Source: JBGOUJ01 sp041477005
GTDB taxonomy: Bacteria; Acidobacteriota; Terriglobia; Bryobacterales; JACQDG01
Assembly: GCA_041477005.1 (NCBI GenBank)
Contig: JBGOUJ010000459.1
Coordinates: forward strand, 1 to 6,313
Direction: 5' to 3'
DNA: 6,313 nucleotides
In this document: positions 4,984-6,313 of the stretch, piece after piece
Numbering within the stretch: position 1 is the first letter of the stretch
How the letters are laid out: every line of letters begins with the position of its first letter
Translations under genes and position numbers: made by a program
Notes under the pieces: model-generated
Seen by the model: the letters and a program-made list of their open reading frames with translations, nothing else
The model's database searches: none
Told to the model about the DNA's origin: nothing

Positions 4984-5609
4984 CGCCCGCGGTGGGAGGA
5001 GTTCCGGAAAAGGCCTGCGAGGATTGCCTGGCGCCTTACTCGTTTTCCTCCAATGGAGGGAAGATACTGTATTGGCCCAACGCGCCCGGCCCCGCCGGCA
5101 TCGCTTTGCTGGACCTCGCCTCCGGGCAGAAAACCGACATCGTGAGACGCGCCGGCTACGGGATCTATCGGTCCCGCTTCTCTTCCGATGACCGCTGGAT
5201 CACCTTTCACGGCCGCAACCGGCCCGACCGCTCGGCCGTGTTCGTCGTCCCGTTTCGAGGGGCAGCCGCGATCCCGGAGCGGGACTGGATCGCCGTTACC
5301 GACGGCGAGTCGTACGACATCGCTCCTTACTGGTCGCCCGACGGAGGCGTCCTATACTTCCTTTCCGAGCGCGACGGCTTTCGCTGTGTCTGGGCGCAGC
5401 GGCTCAATCCGGCCACGAAGCGGCCCGAGGGGCCGCCGCTCGCCATGCAGCACTTCCATACCGCCACGCGGTCGATGGTCCACCTCACCACCAACTGGCT
5501 GGGTCTTTCCGCCAGCCGCGACAAGCTGGTGTTCAACCTCGGAGAGGTCAGCGGAAACATCTGGATGGCAAAGCCGGAAGGAGCCGGCAGGCGTACGGGT
5601 GGGCCGTGA
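4938..5609 (+). CDS. PD40/TolB-like beta-propeller fragment, C-terminal half of the broken kinase gene
   Basis: This frame encodes about half of a WD40-like (PD40/TolB) propeller: APYSFSSNGGKILYW (36-50), FSSDDRWITFHGRN, then the most typical repeat PYWSPDGGVLYFLSERDG (WSPDG at 132-136), and a last blade SASRDKLVFNLGEVSGNIWMAKPEG. The ending in NIWMAK is like the native C-terminus of acidobacterial kinase/PD40 proteins, so the 3' end seems intact. The similarity begins before the GTG at 4938: the in-frame upstream codons read GSKVAYR, matching a typical (D)GSKVAYR propeller strand, which shows that the 5' part was removed rather than never present. No signal peptide and no good ribosome binding site precede the GTG, so expression as a separate protein is doubtful. 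The TGA stop overlaps the GTG of the SRPBCC gene. It is best read as the surviving 3' part of a pseudogene. Confidence 0.7.
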   Translation: MAYRKMENGKSAIYVAPAVGGVPEKACEDCLAPYSFSSNGGKILYWPNAPGPAGIALLDLASGQKTDIVRRAGYGIYRSRFSSDDRWITFHGRNRPDRSAVFVVPFRGAAAIPERDWIAVTDGESYDIAPYWSPDGGVLYFLSERDGFRCVWAQRLNPATKRPEGPPLAMQHFHTATRSMVHLTTNWLGLSASRDKLVFNLGEVSGNIWMAKPEGAGRRTGGP

Positions 5610-6064
5610 AGACGGAAGTGTTCGTCAAGCGCAGCCGCCTGGAAGCGCCGGCCGAGGAGGTGTTCCGGTGGCACGCCGCCCCGGGCGCGTTGGAGCGGCT
5701 CACGCCGCCATGGGAGCGCGTGCAGGTTCTGGAGCGGACCGGCGGCATCGAAAACGGCGGCCGGGTGGTGTTGCGGATGGGCTTCGGCCCGCTCGCCGTG
5801 CGCTGGGTGGCCGAGCATTCTTACTACATAGAGGGCCGGCAGTTCCGCGACGTGCAGGTGGCCGGCCCGTTCGCCCGCTGGGAGCACACGCACCGGGTCG
5901 AGCCCGACGGCCCCTCGGCCTGCTGGCTGGAGGACCACATCGAGTACGCCTTGCCATTCGGGCTGCTGGGCCGGTGGCTCGCGGGGGCGCTGGTCCGCCG
6001 GAGGCTCGAGCGGCTGTTCGACTACAGGCATAACGCGACGGCGGCTGCGCTGGGGGCGGGGTAG
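5606..6064 (+). CDS. SRPBCC (START/Bet v1-like) superfamily protein, standalone
   Basis: This 152-aa protein matches the SRPBCC ligand-binding fold throughout: an opening strand FVKRSRLEAPAEEVFRWHA (6-24), the family signature ALERLTPPWERVQVLERTGGI, then strands around VVLRMGFGPLAVRWVAEH, GRQFRDVQVAGPFARWEHTH, CWLEDHIEYALPFG, and the closing helix LVRRRLERLFDYRH. These phrases are characteristic of the SRPBCC domain often found N-terminal to, or beside, TIGR01777/YfcH-type NAD-dependent epimerases. Here the frame stops right after the SRPBCC domain and no epimerase follows in the remaining 249 bp. The ligand is unknown; the fold binds hydrophobic small molecules. The GTG start overlaps the preceding TGA (GTGA), with only a weak purine tract (GGGTGGG) before it, so it probably depends on translation of the upstream frame. 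No signal peptide; expected cytoplasmic. Confidence 0.88.
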   Translation: MKTEVFVKRSRLEAPAEEVFRWHAAPGALERLTPPWERVQVLERTGGIENGGRVVLRMGFGPLAVRWVAEHSYYIEGRQFRDVQVAGPFARWEHTHRVEPDGPSACWLEDHIEYALPFGLLGRWLAGALVRRRLERLFDYRHNATAAALGAG

Positions 6065-6218
6065 GCTAAGTGGATGATTTCATAAGTACGCTAACGTATT
6101 CTGCGCTTGCAAGCATGCCCCTCCCGTGGTGTGGCAGGTCTGCACCTACCCAGCGGAGAACCTCGCGAGCGACGACCTGACTTCCGCTGCGGGCGACCTT
6201 ACTGTAAGAACAAGAAAT

Positions 6219-6240
6219 CTCTGCGCCTCTGCGACTCTGG
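6219..6240 (+). repeat. 8-nt-period CTCTGCG short tandem repeat
   Basis: The units CTCTGCGC, CTCTGCGA and CTCTGG follow one another directly. The wording resembles small dispersed CTCTGCG-type repeats in intergenic regions of some environmental bacteria and cyanobacteria (recalled, not checked). Only about 2.75 units are present. Confidence 0.5.
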
Positions 6241-6275
6241 AGTGCCAGGATAAGCCTGGCGAATCTTGTGAACTG

Positions 6276-6282
6276 AAAGGAG
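6276..6282 (+). promoter_or_regulatory. Strong ribosome binding site AAAGGAG at right edge
   Basis: AAAGGAG lies 8 nt before a GTG at 6291 and 6 nt before an ATG at 6289. The ATG is followed at once by TGA (6292-6294), so only the GTG opens a frame. Confidence 0.55.
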
Positions 6283-6290
6283 TTCACCAT

Positions 6291-6313
6291 GTGAATTGCC
6301 TGTTCGACATGTA
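6291..6313 (+). CDS. Probable 5' end of a gene running off the right edge
   Basis: The GTG at 6291 follows AAAGGAG with an 8-nt spacer and opens the frame MNCLFDM before the window ends. Seven codons are too few to recognise a family. The call rests on the ribosome binding site alone. Confidence 0.35.

Larger units (their letters stand above)
6065..6290. other. Non-coding region with short dyads downstream of the SRPBCC gene
   Basis: These 226 bp look less GC-rich than the flanking genes and hold no convincing gene. Visible structure: TACG-CTAA-CGTA (6087-6098), the palindrome GCTTGCAAGC (6105-6114), CAGCGGA/TCCGCTG arms enclosing 25 nt (6151-6189) with CTCGCGAG inside (6162-6169), the dyad CTTAC-T-GTAAG (6198-6208), an 8-nt-period repeat (6219-6240) and the hairpin GCCAGG-ATAAG-CCTGGC (6244-6260). 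No hairpin is followed by a T-run, so no intrinsic terminator is called for the SRPBCC operon. It probably holds the promoter and leader of the gene beginning at 6291. Confidence 0.5.

Noticed and set aside
5188..6033. 281-codon plus frame and 234-codon minus frame over the propeller and SRPBCC genes
   Set aside because: Both lack motifs and have compositions typical of off-frame GC-rich DNA, while the true frames show PD40 and SRPBCC signatures.
6151..6189. Possible tRNA or small structured RNA from the CAGCGGA/TCCGCTG stem
   Set aside because: No tRNA arm pattern or conserved T-loop could be found; the 7-bp stem with a long loop may be chance.
6244..6260. Hairpin GCCAGG-ATAAG-CCTGGC as an intrinsic terminator
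   Set aside because: No T-run follows, and it sits nearer the next start codon than the SRPBCC stop.

Overview
This 6.3 kb, GC-rich window reads like a bacterial chromosome segment, most plausibly from an acidobacterium of the Solibacter/Bryobacter type. That is inference from the kind of genes present: a secreted Asp-box (BNR) repeat protein, a Ser/Thr kinase start of the MIGRTLGHYRI type with a PD40 propeller C-terminus, a small RRM protein and a small Lys/Arg-rich protein. No rRNA or tRNA gene, CRISPR array, transposase or phage gene was seen.

Layout. (1) 1-1074, minus: N-terminal 358 codons of a secreted Asp-box propeller protein, running off the left edge. (2) 1075-1311: divergent intergenic region. 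(3) 1312-2433, plus: a secreted FecR-domain protein followed 21 nt later by a small zinc-ribbon protein with one possible membrane helix. (4) 2426-3446, minus: an 86-aa conserved-looking protein, then about 190 nt of non-coding leader, then a TTG-started RRM RNA-binding protein, then a 63-aa basic protein whose 3' end overlaps the zinc-ribbon gene by 8 bp. (5) 3464-6064, plus: a fold-type I PLP aminotransferase, the remnant of a Ser/Thr kinase/PD40 gene, and a standalone SRPBCC protein, joined by ATGA and GTGA stop/start overlaps. (6) 6065-6290: non-coding, with short dyads and an 8-nt-period repeat. It ends in a strong ribosome binding site and a probable GTG start at 6291 that runs off the right edge.

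Two things stand out. First, the aminotransferase carries an insertion of roughly 78 residues, mostly eight degenerate 24-bp (8-aa) tandem repeats at 4136-4327, placed between its PLP-ring Asp motif and its PLP-lysine motif. Second, just after it lies a kinase gene that kept its first ~11 codons and its C-terminal beta-propeller but lost everything between, including the frame, with a CGGATC direct repeat flanking the apparent junction. The tight divergent pair at 3446/3464 also suggests that the 86-aa gene is translated from a leaderless mRNA.

The genes do not form one recognisable pathway. The RRM and 63-aa genes look like an RNA-binding pair, and the FecR and zinc-ribbon genes like an envelope-associated pair. 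The right-hand operon appears to have been rearranged by deletion.
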